Counted from the stretch's first letter, positions 44,958 to 57,970 are shown. The stretch is 64,000 nt of DNA from Pararge aegeria (GCF_905163445.1 NC_053197.1:372001-436000); one strand, 5' to 3'. Translations and numbers: made by a program. Notes: generated by a model from the sequence alone, not told the origin.

Positions 44958-45744
44958 AAAAAACCAAAGTACATCTTTTTTCCGCGCACAAATGGTATTG
45001 TTATAAATAACCTGGTACTAGTTACAGACTTATAGCGTATTCAAGTGCGAAAGGAAGATCGAATGTAAGTCCCTTCATAATTTTATATGAAAATGTCATG
45101 ATTTGATAACTCCAGGTAACCGTATAATTAAAAAAAAAAAACAGCTAGGATTTTTTCAAATATTAAAATTAAGGATTTAACTTTAAAAGCACTGAACATC
45201 TTACTCAAAGTAGCGAAGAATAACTTAACCCACCCCGCTGGTCCAATGTGGGTTGGCGAGCTTATATATAAGATACTTAACATCCCTGCGCAACATCTTA
45301 GTTAACGGTTATCATGAGATGTTAGATGTAATGCTCAACAAAAGTGGCTTAATTTGGCTCTAATCAACTATGCTTTAACAATGCAATCGATCAAACATTG
45401 CACTAATTATCTTTTACATGATTATCATAACATACTCCTAACGACTAATAATGAATAAAAAAAACTATGTCCTTGTACTCCTTGTAAAAAGGGTGGCAAG
45501 ATTTGAGTCTCAAAAATCAAAATATATGAATTAAATTATGTAACGAATTGGATGATGATTATTATTGTACAGTCCATCTTGATTATTCTGATTATTGAAA
45601 TCTTAATTACATATTTAATACATATACATAGATAATCAGGAGCCTGTTATTTTCATTGCACCAAAGAGAGGGAAAAAAATATTTTTGAGCTAGTTAGTAA
45701 GAAGCGAAAATCTTCAAATCTTTTAATTAAGATTTTTTTTTTAT

Positions 45745-45965
45745 GCAAACGTAAACATATCGAAATTTCCTATTATAAAATAAAGGATGCAATAAACAAT
45801 ATTGGAGTAATTCAACTCTAACTAGATAACCAAAATAATTATATAAAAATAACCAGCTATGTAGTTTATTTTGAGTTTACAAATGTAACTATCACCATAA
45901 CACCTCACTACAATGAAAATATGCCTATTTGATTTTATCATTATAAAAACTTAAGTATAATGAAT
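45745..45965 (+). pseudogene. Degenerate LINE-A 3' fragment
   Basis: CAAACGTAAACATATCGAAA, CCTATTATAAAATAAAGGAT and TGTAACTATCACCATAACAC keep the order of LINE-A 3' blocks but have drifted far. It is probably an old copy. Confidence 0.5.
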
Positions 45966-47554
45966 GTTATCACTTGAACCACAGATTATATAGTACACAT
46001 TAAAACAGCGGGCCCAGTCAAGGTCACTACTTGTCTTTCTTAAATGTTGTTCAGGATGGACCCACAATACAGGATACATCTTTTTCTTCTACTTCTAAAA
46101 TTTTATCTACATAAGATACCTAATTATTTGAGAGATTAACACTAATATACCTGTGATAGTTATATCTAAATTGATTACACAACAAAAATAAATGTTTATT
46201 TATGTAATAACCAACTTGAGCATTTTACAAGTTACACAAAATAAATATTTCATTTCAAGATCGGAGGTCAAAAAGAAAACTACATTGGAGCAGGTTGATA
46301 GCCTATTCCTAAGCTCTAGGCCTAAGATAAACCAGCCCCACCGCCCAGGTATGGAGTAATTTAGGCTTGTGATCACATGAAATTGATTAAAGATTTAGAT
46401 TAGATTAAACTTCAAAAACATTAATTCTTCATACTGCATAATGCATCATACTGTGGTATATGTGTTCAGACTTGACCATAAAACTGGATCTAATTACAAT
46501 GGTAGCTTAAGTAATAAAAACTATGTAAACTAAAGGTAAGGTAGGTTAGCATGTTTAACTATGGATTACAAGAACCAATTTGGTTTTACTGTAGAGTATA
46601 CACATTAAAAATTGGTCTTTGTGTTAAAAAAAATTATAGACAGTCCAGAGTTAGCTTCAGAGAGAATTTTAAACCATTATTCCTGTAACTTAATTATCAT
46701 GATAATATTTGTTGCAGCTCACTAGACCACATGGGACAGGTGGACATCTGTTCTATAACCCTCTCACATATGAGAGCAGGCTTTTGCCCAGCAGTGGGCA
46801 TGTTTGTAGTGTTAGTGAGGTTAAGTCAAACTAAATAATAAAAATAATAATAATCATCATTTATTGCAAAATACACGTCAATAAGGTTTTACATGTTGGT
46901 TTAGGGTACAGTGTATTGCCTGTAATTTGGCAAGCAATGTTACAAAATTGTGATAACCGCCCAACTAATTGGTGTCAAAAGAATATAATAATAACACTTA
47001 GATTAATAACTTGTCACATTAATTAATAACGATTAAAATCGTATTTTGAAATACAACATTTAAACTTTTAGACACATTGGAAATAGGCAGGCTGATCATA
47101 AATAAAAAATATTGATAAAGTTATTCTCTAAATTGCAAATAGTCATTTATGCTGTAAAATGTTTTAGAGCTAAGCCATTCATATAATTTTCTCTTGAATG
47201 GAGCGAATGATAATGACTTGGTATTTTATTATATATGTTGATGCACATCCCAAAACGCAGATTGATTTTCATAAGAACTGCCTCCCTCAGTTTTCCTTAT
47301 ACAATTTTATGAGAATTCACATAATCCTGTTTAATTTGTCAATATGAGCTATTCGTCAAAACAGATTAATCAGTTTTTTTGAGACTTCATAGGTAAGTAT
47401 AGGACATAATCAGCGATGGCAGGGTGGTTACTCTTTATAATATAATTCTGAACCTCTCTGATCCTATTGACCCAGTACATGGAAAAATGCAGGATTGGAC
47501 AGAATAAATAATCAGAACCATAAATTTAAAAGATTATATTTTGTCAAATTCATC
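45966..47554. other. Gene-free AT-rich DNA
   Basis: No exon seen. One short block at 46715-46800 (GGTGGACATCTGTTCTATAA, then TTTGCCCAGCAGTGGGCATG) looks like a decayed repeat of the GCAGTGGG type. Confidence 0.35.
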
Positions 47555-47705
47555 TGAGAAGCAGTGATACCCCAATGGGCAGGACTTACACTTTACTTTT
47601 TGGGGCTGAGTATGAGTTCCAGCACGCATCTAACTTTTCTTGGTTATATGCATTTTAAGCAATTAAAATATCACTTGCCTCAATGGTAAAGTGAAATGGA
47701 GTCAC
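47555..47705 (+). repeat. SINE-2 5' part
   Basis: AGCAGTGATACCCCAATGGG (A-box region), GAGTATGAGTTCCAGCACGC (B-box region, eroded), TATGCATTTTAAGCAATTAA and AATATCACTTGCCTCAATGG. Confidence 0.7.
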
Positions 47706-47729
47706 ACAATACGTGGTCTACTACTACTA

Positions 47730-48080
47730 CCTTAAGGTAATATTAGATCTACCTTTACCTAAGTTTAAACAATATATTAAAACACATTTAACAAATTGTG
47801 GTCACTACATGATTGATGAATTCCTTAATGACAAGTCTGCTGGGAAGCAGGCCACTCCGCTCTCATCTCTCACAAAACAGAAAAATTCTAAATATTGTTA
47901 AACTATAAAATGATGTTGGAAAAGAGCAATCTGCTGAGTTTCTTGCCCGCTCTTCTCAGTGGAATCTGCCTACCAAACCGGTGGTAGAGTCACTACAAAC
48001 AGACTGGCTTGACATTTGAAAAGTGCTTATAAATTAGGCCTACTTGTAATAAATGAATTTTGAGTTTGAATTTGAACTTA
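47730..48080 (+). pseudogene. LINE-B: ORF2 C-terminus, 3' UTR and (TTTGAA)n tail
   Basis: One frame gives VILDLPLPKFKQYIKTHLTN, then HYMIDEFLNDKSAGKQ, a non-LTR ORF2 C-terminus. The 3' UTR has GGAAAAGAGCAATCTGCTGA, GTTTCTTGCCCGCTCTTCTC, GTGGTAGAGTCACTACAAAC and TAATAAATGAATTTTGAGTT TGAATTTGAA. It is the best LINE-B reference copy in the window and is 5' truncated. A SINE-2 tail scrap follows at 48080-48130. Confidence 0.75.
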
Positions 48081-48289
48081 ACCCCTTTCCATTGTGGGAG
48101 TAATGTGTGGATATAATGATGATGATGATTTTATCAAATTCATTGTCTTATGTTTATCTACTTATCCAACTTATTGTTTAGAATAACATGTTGTATTAGT
48201 AGGTAATACGTACCTACTAATTTACTGTAGGTATTTCATTTATGCCAAGTAAGCCTTTTTAGGCTTTTTTCAAACCTCTTAGTTCGGAA

Positions 48290-48400
48290 TGCCAATTCTA
48301 CCGACAAAAAGCTAAAAAGCAACTCAGCTTAATCTTTTCCATATCAATAAGAATATTTTCTTCAATTTTATGTTCAGATGAAAGCATAGCCAAAGATTCA
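48290..48400 (-). repeat. Degenerate LINE-B 3' fragment
   Basis: CGGAATGCCAATTCTACCGA, AAAGCAACTCAGCTTAATC and TTTTCCATATCAATAAG correspond to the LINE-B 3' UTR in antisense. Confidence 0.5.
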
Positions 48401-48642
48401 GTGCATCATCATCAAGTATCTTAAGGGATGGGAAACAGATAAGCACAGGTTTCCATCCTTTTTAGGATAGTGACCATTACTGCCGAGTTTGATAGACCGG
48501 TTTGATTTTAACTCGGACAGAGTGGTTTTGATGTGCAAGATGGGAAAAGCGAACACTTACACAAGACATATATAAACATCACAAAACAGTATAAAATATA
48601 CAGGTTACAGACTATAAATAACAAAGGCAAGAAATAGACCGA

Positions 48643-48945
48643 TTAGAGTTTATTTTTTTGTGAATGAATGAATTTAATTAAGGAATTTAGAACTTTTTTG
48701 TTAGTTGATGAGAGGAACAGAAGAGATTTAAGATCTATGGGTTTAGGCACACAGGAAAGGAGAATGTTGTACAGGTAAACTGTTCTGTTTGGGCCATTAA
48801 AAAGGATGTGGTCTGCAGTGCCTTCCTCAAGGCCACATACACAGATGGGGGGATTGGATAATACCCCATCTGTGCATGCGTGAGGATGTACAAGTGTGAC
48901 CAATACGAAGTCTGCAGACGAACCAACTCTTTTAGAAAATCGCAT
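48643..48945 (-). pseudogene. Non-LTR retrotransposon ORF2 C-terminal fragment (Jockey-like)
   Basis: A 100-codon frame contains PPICVCGLEEGTADHILFNG, the CxCG...E(T/G)..HIL pattern of the region after the reverse transcriptase in Jockey/I-type elements. It is followed by a hydrophobic/Lys-rich end (LNSLIKFIHSQKNKL). The terminal Cys of the usual motif is absent and nothing upstream restores the polymerase, so it is a fossil. An 11-bp inverted repeat (CACAGATGGGG / CCCCATCTGTG) falls inside it. Confidence 0.7.
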
Positions 48946-49814
48946 AAAACGAAATCATTGTCATTTATAGCCCGTAACCTAATTTAAAAATCGAATGTTA
49001 TGAATAAATTAAACTGCAAAGAGCAAAGATGCGATCGTAAAAAGTCGACCGTTTATGTACCGTGGGTATTTCTAAGAGTATATATTTACGATTTATTCAT
49101 ATTTTTTATAAATATGTTTACCTTGTTTATTGATGTTTTTTACACTTGAAACTCGTATGTCAGTGGCAAAAAATTCGGTAAACTTCACAAAATACTTCCG
49201 TATTTTATCAACGTTATAATTGAATCTTAGACGAACACACAACTAACTGTTTGTATTAATTTATTTTAAAATAAATTGTAAATATATCATTCGCTGGTCG
49301 GATTCAAGACTGTCGCTTTTAGAATGAAAAATGAGGATAATGAATTTAAGCGAAAAAGAGACAGTTGTTGCCGATTAGCACGCGAGTGAAGAGATGAGCA
49401 ATACAAACGTGACGTAGTATTTATTGACGTATTCGGCACATTCAGCAGGCTACGATGACGTTTGAGGTTCGGGTTTTCTAGAGATACAGGACCGGGTTTC
49501 ATCCGGTCCTGTAGTTACATATTATTTACATATTTATTGCGAATGGAAGCTAGTTCTAGCACATAGAAATCAAACTTGATTTGTACAAAAAATTATTAAC
49601 TTTTTTAATTGGTATTATAACATTTATTTCAGATGCCGATTCGTTTGGTTATAAAAAAAAACGTTTTTATAGAAATAGATCACGACATATTTTTTTATAT
49701 TTCACTAAATTAAATTTCCTGTCTCGATTTACTTTATATAGTTGCATAAAGATGCAACTATTTCACGCGAAACGAAACAGGAATTTAGCATGTTAATTTC
49801 GGCTTGATGCTGCA
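48946..49814. other. Gene-free AT-rich DNA
   Basis: No exon, RNA gene or transposon terminus beyond the small inverted repeat near 49492. Confidence 0.35.
49492..49520. repeat. 11-bp inverted repeat, 7-nt loop
   Basis: TACAGGACCGG, loop GTTTCAT, CCGGTCCTGTA. This is a GC-containing stable stem, smaller than the other perfect hairpins. Coordinates are approximate to a few bases. Confidence 0.7.
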
Positions 49815-50105
49815 AAACAACGGCCTTGTCGGTCCAGTGGTTAGTATTCGACAACGGATCACGAGTTCCTAGGTTCATTGTTCCAAGTATCTCTCATAAA
49901 ATATAGTTGTCCTTTGCGCAGCAGTGGAACTTTGTGGAGGATAAAGAACAGTTCCATGAGTAATTCCTTGCGTGTTAATTCACCTCAGTATTTGGACATC
50001 GATGTGAACGACAAAATATGCGTGAAACACAATGATAACATCTAGATATAAGTGTTTACTTAGTACCTACCATATTTTTTTTCAAATAAAGAATTTAAAT
50101 TTGAA
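49815..50105 (+). repeat. SINE-3 copy
   Basis: The head GGCCTTGTCGGTCCAGTGGT with GGATCACGAGTTCCTAGGTT matches the tRNA-like heads at 23725 and 33488. The body has TTTGCGCAGCAGTGGAACTT, and an AATAAAGAATTTAAATTTGA tail. Confidence 0.5.
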
Positions 50106-50404
50106 TTTATGATTATGGACCAGAACGTTGTTGAATCCCAATTTTCTCTTTTTACGTTTTATACTAACCCACGATGTAAAAAGACATGTGTTATAAGTTT
50201 GACGTGTGTATCATCGTAACTCCCAAACGAATGGATCGACTTGGATGCGGTTTATTTTTTAACAGTTTGTAGATTAATAATAAGCAGATTTCGAAATCGG
50301 ATCGAATTCAAGTGGCAGGACACTTGAATTTTGTAATGGAATTATTTTTTAGTTTTAGGTAAAATAAAACTATAATATGTTATATGTAACAACAATAATA
50401 TAAG

Positions 50405-50595
50405 TAGCTAACTAGTTGTACCCTGCCACGCTTCGTGGCACATTGTGATTGAATGGTTGAGAAAAATAGATAAAAACAATCCTTGATGGGTATTATATAT
50501 CATGCTAAAATTTCAGCTCGATCGGTGCAGAACTTTTTGAGTTTTTGAAGCGTACACAAACCAACATAACATTTTTATATTTATAGATGGTTACG
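50405..50595. repeat. Lepidopteran interspersed repeat fragment (CACGCTTCGTGG family)
   Basis: CTAGTTGTACCCTGCCACGC, TTCGTGGCACATTGTG, ATCATGCTAAAATTTCAGCT and CGATCGGTGCAGAACTTTTT. It contains a small stem GCCACG-CTT-CGTGGC. The segment is a common, class-uncertain lepidopteran repeat. Confidence 0.5.
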
Positions 50596-51547
50596 AAAAG
50601 AAGTATGATAAGGAAAAACCAGTTTATTAAATTAAACCATTTTATAAAAAAAAAAACACATATTATACATAATTGAATTGACATAGTAATTTATATAGCC
50701 TAGGTATATATATTTTTCTTTACAGTTATCACTAGATTACTGCGAGTAGATCCGCTTTGTACACACATCTCAAGTCGAGTGGCGTCCCCACGGAATGGTA
50801 GCTACATTTTTTCTACGCCAAGCACGTCCCATAGCTGAATTATTGCCCATTGCCCAAGTTTGCTGAACCTGCGCCAACACTCGATTAGCAATAGGTACTT
50901 AGTTGTATCTAAAATTAGCGCGAGTTAAGAAACCTCACATAAAAAATATCCTTGAGCTCCATAAAAGTACGCTTCTTAATATTTTTTATTACAACTGTCA
51001 CAATATAATTGTGTAATCTATTGTCACTGCAGTTTATACCGGGTCTCAAATTCAAGTTCTGAAATAGCTATTTTCAGTATTTATATGCCGATCGATCTAC
51101 AGGAAAGTTAAATTGAGTTTACAGATTGTTGAGCCAACTTTAAGCAGCAGTTTACATGTTGGGAGAGTTTACTTCTCATCCAAGCCTGCCATTTTGGAAC
51201 GAGCGATATAATTTTTGCTCTGACCATTAATGGTTTTCAGAGGTAGGTATGTAAGCAGTGAGGCATGCTGATCAAGATTTCATCGGCATACACACTCCAT
51301 TTATTCAATTACTTTCCTTTGCGTGTTTTATTACTCCAGACGGAGAAAACAAAACAATCAAAAACCATAACGGAGTGGAGAACTCCTAAAATGAGTCTAG
51401 CGCTCCATCCACCCTTGCAGTAGCGTAAACTCGTATCGTCTCATGGGGATATGATAGTGTAGAGTTGAGGTATTGACGTATTTTTACGCCCAAGACGTTG
51501 AAACACAAAACGTTGGTCTTGTTTGGCCCTTGTCGTGGAGCTCAATA
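50596..51547. other. 3' flank of gene B
   Basis: No exon. Antisense AATAAA signals for gene B lie near 51300 (TTTATT) and 51327 (TTTTATTACT), about 220-250 bp beyond the stop codon. The remainder is unremarkable AT-rich DNA. Confidence 0.4.
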
Positions 51548-54500
51548 TCAGAAAGCCTGGTCTTTGGTCATCACCGGTCGGTACACCCTGCCGGAATGCT
51601 GAAAGCGTCTCTCGTCCTCCTCGTACATGATCTGCTTGTGGCGACTGTGCACCACCACGATGCAGTACACCGATATACCTGGAACAGGCCAAAGTTTTTC
51701 TAGAACCATTAAAACCTGAATGTAGTGGAAAATGTGTGGGAGTGCGAGATCGTAATCGTTGCTTTGACACCAATGGTACGGGGTGCACGTATTGCAAATC
51801 TTTTATACGGAGGTGGAGCAGTTGTCCATCTTTAAGTAACTGTCAAAAAAAATAAACAATAAGGGGTGCAAGCTTTAGGTCCCTGTTCTAATATGTCTAT
51901 CAGAATTTGATCAAGTATTATGTATCAGTTTAGTCGTATGAATTGTCAGCCTTGTCAGTAATATTCTATAATGTAAGACAGCTACTATACCGGTAAATGT
52001 GATGACTGTAATAAATTTCGGTTTTGTATCTGTAGCTGAATTGAGTTTGGGTCACATGTTTTATAGATACATCCACAACATAGAATATAATTATGTTTGG
52101 TGGTTTTGTGAAAAGTAGTACTAACAAGCCCTCGTTAGATGCACGAAGATGACAATCGTTTCCACCTCCAGCATCTCGCCAGTGTCTTGAAGGATTAGGC
52201 TGATGCCTGTCAGGCATATGGTAAATACCAACGCCGTCAGAATTCCCGTCATGATCGTCCAGGGAAGCGTTAAAAATGCAAGCTTCTGAAATCACAGAAG
52301 TTTAAATGTTCAGTTGGGTTTTTACATCAACCAATTTTAATTAATCACTTGTCTGCTGTTCTTTTAAATACCGAGAATACGACGTTCTTTAATTCTTTCA
52401 TAGGACCAAAACTCTTTAGCCAGCTCTCTTCTTCTGTAAGAGCATGAATGTCAAGCGAAGACATAGCTAAAGGGAAAATTCGGGAATTAAAAAATTTATA
52501 CATATCAACAGAAGCGTACAAAAACACTGTTGAGGGCAACTTTCCCATGACTCAATCATTAGCCCTAATGAATGAATAAATACACTTTTATTTTATGGTT
52601 CCTAACTTGGATAAATGGGACTAGGAGCAGAAATATTGCAACATTAGATACTAGTAGATCTGTATATCACCTGACCTTGTGAGCGGCCACGATGAGCAGG
52701 ATGGAGCAGAGCAAGGCGACTCCACTGACGACTGCCGCGGTGATGTACAGCGAGTATTTGTGCCCGGAGATGGTACCATTGCGTCCCAGCGGGGCTAGCG
52801 TCACTAGCAGGGTGTATCCTAATAGCTCCAGAAGGGACCACACCTGGAAATATATTAAAGTTTGCATTCAGTTCGACCCGTTTGACTTTGAATCCAGTCC
52901 GATTCACATACACAAATTCACATTCTGTGGCCGACTTGAAATATGAAAAAAACCGTGTAAACAGCCATTGGCTAGATTGCAGATTAACAAAAATATTCGT
53001 AGCTACCTACTTTTTCGCGTTATTATAGACTATATTTACCTTTTTGTATTATTGGCAACCAAGTACCGCAGTAAGAGGTACCGTATCTTATTCTATACTT
53101 GTACACCTATTTTAGTGCAAATTTTGGAGTAAACTGATACAATGTCTTACCTTCTTTTTCCTACCCTACAGTCGATAACAGAATCTGTAACCAATCTATC
53201 TTGATGAATTGAATGTTCACGAAATTAACCACCACACTTCATCGCCTCAACCGACCGAGGTCCACTGCTGGAAATAGGTTTTGCGTAGGGAATTCTAAAA
53301 TTCACAGTCTTGGGCCGCTTGTTTCCCGCAACTCGATTGATGATGTCTGCCCACCTCGTTGAGGTCGACTAGCGCTACGTATACTGGTGCAATCTCCTTG
53401 GGGCCCCAACCACAGTAAGTATATTAAAGCAGTATGGAAACCACGAACAAACTTTCACAACTGCACATTAAACTTGTGCGATTATCACTTGAGACAGCTT
53501 GCTAATTTAATATATTTACTGTGCTCTGAGCTATGTGTTCCATTCATAGCCGCCTCAGCTACAGGACTCATTAAGCAATGTCGGTTACTCTATTTCTTCC
53601 ACAGATCTCCTCATTTCCCACGTACGAGTAGTAGATATTCTTAGCATATCTTTCTCCATCGCCCGCTGACCGCCGCTTTCTGAGCCTTCTTATGAAACCA
53701 CGTTTCAGTCACTCTCCGAAGACTGAGGTTTTTACGCACTGATTAGTGCATTATTACTCTGAAGAAAATTCCCTTGAGTTTTGACCTAGTAGCTAAAGCT
53801 CACCGGTACATGCACGACTTGATAAACCTAAATATTTACGGTGTCTACAGATTAATATTCGTTCTCGCTTGAGGCCGCACCATCTTCAAATTAAAATACC
53901 TACTTAAATACTTATAAATAGGTTCTACATTTAAATGACGTTGTTATGGGTTGGCTATTTGAAATTGAATTGTGCTTCTTTAACGCGTAACAAATCTCAG
54001 GATGTAATAACAAACAATATTCCTTGTTATTAATATTCCCACTCTATACGCAAATTTTTTTTTATACTTCCTGTGACTAAAGGGGTTTTCGATCCCCAAC
54101 GGGCAATTTGGAAATTTATAATTTCTGTTTTTTTTTCTAGAACGCGCTTATGTCATGACGTGTCAATAGTAGGGTTTACAGCATGTTTTTGGGGACCACC
54201 AGGTGAGATTGCCCTTGAATTTTATAAGTAAACATTCTTGAGAATGTTATCTATGTATCTAAAGGTGAGTACACGAGCAGGTAATACAATCATGAAATAT
54301 CTTTCTAGTTTGCTATAGTGATGTTAGATAAACAACTCTTACACATAAACCTAACTAATATAATATATGCGAACGTCAGTTTGTTTTGTACACTTTAATG
54401 CCTTAACCGTTCCAGATAGAATGATAAGTAAGTTTGAGAAAATGACTGCCCGAAGGGTTTGATTGAAAGTCGACGACTATGCGAAGCGGCGGACAAAAGC

Positions 54501-55932
54501 TGAATGATGAAGAGAAAGCTGATGAAGTTCTTCGTATAATATTATTGCTCTAAGTGGCTAACTATAACAACCGGAGACTATTACATTTTTAATGAAACTA
54601 CATCGAGCCTCATGCTTAAACCTAGCTGACAAAAAAACTCAACATTTTTTTTTAAACAAATACCTTTTACTTAACCTACAATTTGCTAATAAATGTGCTG
54701 CTAAATTGAAATTTTATGAAATTATAATTTTTCAAACAGCGCTTTGGACTCTTCTCCTGTAAATTTTCGCCGGTTATATCTCGACGGATCATCCAAGTCG
54801 GACTATTCGACTAGGATGTTATTTCGCCAGCTGCCGTCGGCTGGGTGCATCACTGGTCCAACAGGCCGCGTGCGCCCGCGCCGCTATCGTCAGATAAACA
54901 AACAACGGCTTCAATTCAAGGCTGTGACGTCATACGCACGAATCACTGACAGATAGGTATAAAGTCTATTATAAAACTATTATGTACGCAAACGTAAAAT
55001 GTTTATGTACGCAAACTGCGCTGAGCAATGATTTCAAGCTGGCTAAGCCGAGAGCAAAAACTAGATAAGTACCTAGGTAGGTAGTTTATAGCTGTAATCC
55101 TTTCTTTGAAAATTTTGTAGGTACTAGTATGTTGAGTAGGTACAAAGAGGTAGAGGTAGCTGGGTAGGACATATTAAATATTTAAGACAAATAATAACAT
55201 TCGGATCAAATACGCACCTAGCTATATAGGTATACCTGTTTAAAAGAAAATAGCTAGCGGAAAAGATAATTATTGTTAATTTACACATTTGTTACTATTT
55301 TCGTTGAAAATAGGTGCATGAAATTTTAACGTATTTTGTTGCACTTGTTGCACGAAAGGTTCTTAGAAACCTAGTAAATACGTCTTGCAAGTCATGCCGA
55401 AACCAAACCAGGACGTCATAGGTAGGCAGGAGAAGCTGCAATCGCTGTGAGCTCTAAGCATGGCAACTGAAATTTTTGTGCAGGGAATTCCCAACAGCGA
55501 ATAATAACATATTTTCATTTGCACTCTGATTTTTGTGTACTTAAATTTATTCTTGCCCCTGGGCCCTTGGTTACACAGCTACGCCACTGAGTGGAAGTCA
55601 TCGATTGAGATGATGCTGTAGGTACCCGACTGTGTGTGAAATTTGCTATGGTTAAGCCCAACTAGGTATACTTCATTAAAAAAAAATAACTATTGCTATT
55701 GTTCACATTAAAAAAAAGTGAAAATCCGAAGGCTGGCCGGTAGAAAATGCTTAAAAGTTTTTTTGATAACCGTTGCGCAATAAAGTGAATAAATACATAA
55801 ATAAAATCTGTTCTTCAGCCCTGCTAAAAGTAGTATGAATATTGCACTCACCGTATAAATATAGCCAATAATTAAAGTTCCTGTATGCAGACTGGCTCCA
55901 CAACAACACCTTTTCACCATGGGCACACTCAT
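51548..55932 (-). CDS. Four-TM protein B, LAPTM4/DUF4728-like insect family
   Basis: Coding exons on the minus strand are 55932-55852, 52843-52676, 52285-52126 and 51678-51548. The phases are 0, 0, 1 and the product is 179 residues. It starts MSVPMVKRCCCGASLHTGTL; the Cys cluster plus HTGTLIIG closely resembles the LAPTM4 N-terminus. Four hydrophobic segments lie at about residues 18-44, 57-82, 90-115 and 123-145. An NGT sequon sits in the TM1-TM2 loop and LPWT opens TM3. The charged tail carries MYEEDE and ends VYRPVMTKDQAF, where YRPV fits a YxxPhi sorting signal. Exon 3 uses a weaker donor, GCTT|GTTAGT. I chose it because it recreates a Cys codon with the next exon and keeps frame; an in-frame TAG follows at once. 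The exon 2 donor GTCAGG is preferred over a GTGATA five bases on, which would break the frame. Gene A is the downstream co-oriented paralogue and gene C is divergent. Confidence 0.85.
53230..53410 (-). pseudogene. RTE/BovB-like reverse-transcriptase C-terminal relic in intron 1 of gene B
   Basis: GGTCCACTGCTGGAAATAGG, TTTTGCGTAGGGAATTCTAA, TTGGGCCGCTTGTTTCCCGC and GATGATGTCTGCCCACCTCG are the antisense of the same polyprotein C-terminus seen at 12835 and 32190. Confidence 0.6.
54720..54960. other. GC-richer open stretch in intron 1 of gene B, unassigned
   Basis: An open frame on the plus strand (54744-54956) encodes an Arg/Ser-rich peptide with no recognised domain. The stretch has higher GC than its surroundings and includes TGACGTCATACG (CRE-like) near 54925. 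It could be a regulatory element or a decayed repeat; there is no splice or start evidence for a gene. Confidence 0.25.
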
Positions 55933-57970
55933 GGCTCTTATTGCTTAACACTTAGGGTGTTAATTCCCAACATCCCAAAACAATCCATCCGATTTTTAGA
56001 TAGCTACTTCATAGATAGATTAGATTATTTATGGGTTTTCTTATTTTTTTATGATGTGGGTCTCTTACGATAAGTTAACCTGACTGTTTGGCTTTTATTT
56101 ACCTCAAAAAGGATAAATATTTTTAAAAATCAAATTATTAAGCACTATTCCACATAATCTTTAGGGAAATAATATATATATTATTATTGAAGTGTTTCTT
56201 TTTTGTTTCAACTTTAATTTTATCTTTACTTTCTGTTTAATTTAATTCCAAGTTGTGTACACATACTTTGGGTTGTAGCTTAGAACAAAACTTGTTATTA
56301 CTTATATTTAGATCTACTTTTAGTTATTACCTGTTTTGTGTACCTAATAACAATAAACAATAAACAATAAAGGTTAAGTGGGAACACTAACACTTAAATT
56401 TCCGCCATATACCTAATTACCTATTATTAATTACACATTATTTGTAAATATTTAATCACGCGGAAAAGTTGTCACAGCGTATGATTTCACCGGTAAGCGC
56501 GTTATCACTAACTAACTGCAAAACCAATCGCTTCTTAGCGTCAACGATAAAACTGCAAAATATGACGAATGTACCTTACAAGTTTTCTACCTACTTATTA
56601 ATTTGATACTATCGCTCGTTGCAACTTTATCGAAACTGCAAGGTTTGTGAGTAAGCGTTGCTACTGATAATGTTATCAGATACCGATTTTATATTATAGC
56701 TATCAGCATTTTAGGTACTCATTAAAGTATTTCACTATTATAGCAATGGTGCAATAACGGAGAAAACATTATTATTAAAAAGGTAGTAGGTACCCATCCA
56801 CGGGTCTGTCTATTTGTTTCATTTACTTTCAGCTGTTCTGATCTACCTAAAAGTTTATGTCTCACACATAAACTTTAATGTCCATAAAAAGCATAAAGTA
56901 TTTTAAAATAAACCCTTTTGTCACGGTGGTATAGGATAGTCAGCAGAACCTTTTGTGAACCTATATTTATACGGTTTGTTTTTCGAGTCTAGTCTAGTCT
57001 CGAGAGCGTTTTTCCTATAAAAATTGTTATACTTTTACACCATTGTGTATATTTGCTATATCTTTTACTGTAGGAGTTAATTAATGCTGTTGTTTCGAAT
57101 GGCCTGTAGTGTATAACCACCATCCCTATACCTTAAAACAACATAACGGTTGTAATAGCGTTATCATAAGGGAAGTGGACCCAACGCGAAGCTAGTTGAG
57201 CCACAGGTTCAACATTCGTGGAACTGCTTTCTGTGAGGCTCGGACCTGGACTAAAGTTTCTGTACGGTGATGTTAGAAATTGCTGTGAAGAATTTGCATC
57301 AGAGTGTCCTACTTGAGGTGCATTTTTTCATCCGAGCTGTAAATGACATGTTTTTGGCTTCTCCTAAGGGAAGCATGGCGTTAGATCGGAATATTAAAGA
57401 GGATGCCGCAACCAAAATCATATCTTATTTATTTATTACATAGAATTATTTACATAGATGACATAGATAGACTTACAAAGTATGATTTTTATTACACATA
57501 TTTTATATTTTAAGTACTGATTAAAAAATAATATGAAGGTGGCGGATGTTTGGCAGGAAAACTAGAATTAGGTTTGAATTGACTTCGCTAGCTAAACTTG
57601 TGACATCTATTTCTAAATAAATTAGTTTGTAAAGGAATCCATTCCTAATAGATAGAGGTATGTATGTACCTACATAGGTAGGCACATGCGTATACGTTAT
57701 CAAATAAGATACAGATAATCTATGTAATTGCTAATAACCAAGGAATTTCATTCAACTCAGTTGGTTCCGATCTGTTTCCTAGTACCTACCTACCTACCTG
57801 CATGTTTTGATAAGATTTCTTTCGCGTTAATTTTAATAAGTATTCATTAGAAAAAAGAATGTTTTTATAGCATTAATCCACCATTAATCTTACTAAATTT
57901 TATTTAAATATAATCGTTATATGTTAGTAGTGAATAACTTACTTACCTAGTTGATATTTGTGTATTCAAA
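55933..57970. promoter_or_regulatory. Divergent intergenic region between tetraspan genes B and C with GATA cluster
   Basis: About 2 kb separates the two start codons, which point away from each other, so both promoters should lie here or in the flanking first introns. GATA-type motifs are concentrated at 56502 (TTATCA), 56545 (CGATAA), 56604 (TGATAC), 56628 (TTATCG), 56665-56682 (CTGATAATGTTATCAG, a near-palindromic pair followed by AGATAC) and 57161 (TTATCATAAGG). AT-rich DNA yields some such motifs by chance, so joint regulation is an inference. No clear TATA box was assigned to either gene. Confidence 0.4.

Noticed and set aside
52345..52548. 67-codon minus-strand open frame in intron 2 of gene B
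   Set aside because: No recognised domain. Including it would disrupt the phase-0 join between exons 2 and 3. Possibly a transposon scrap, but no match could be named.
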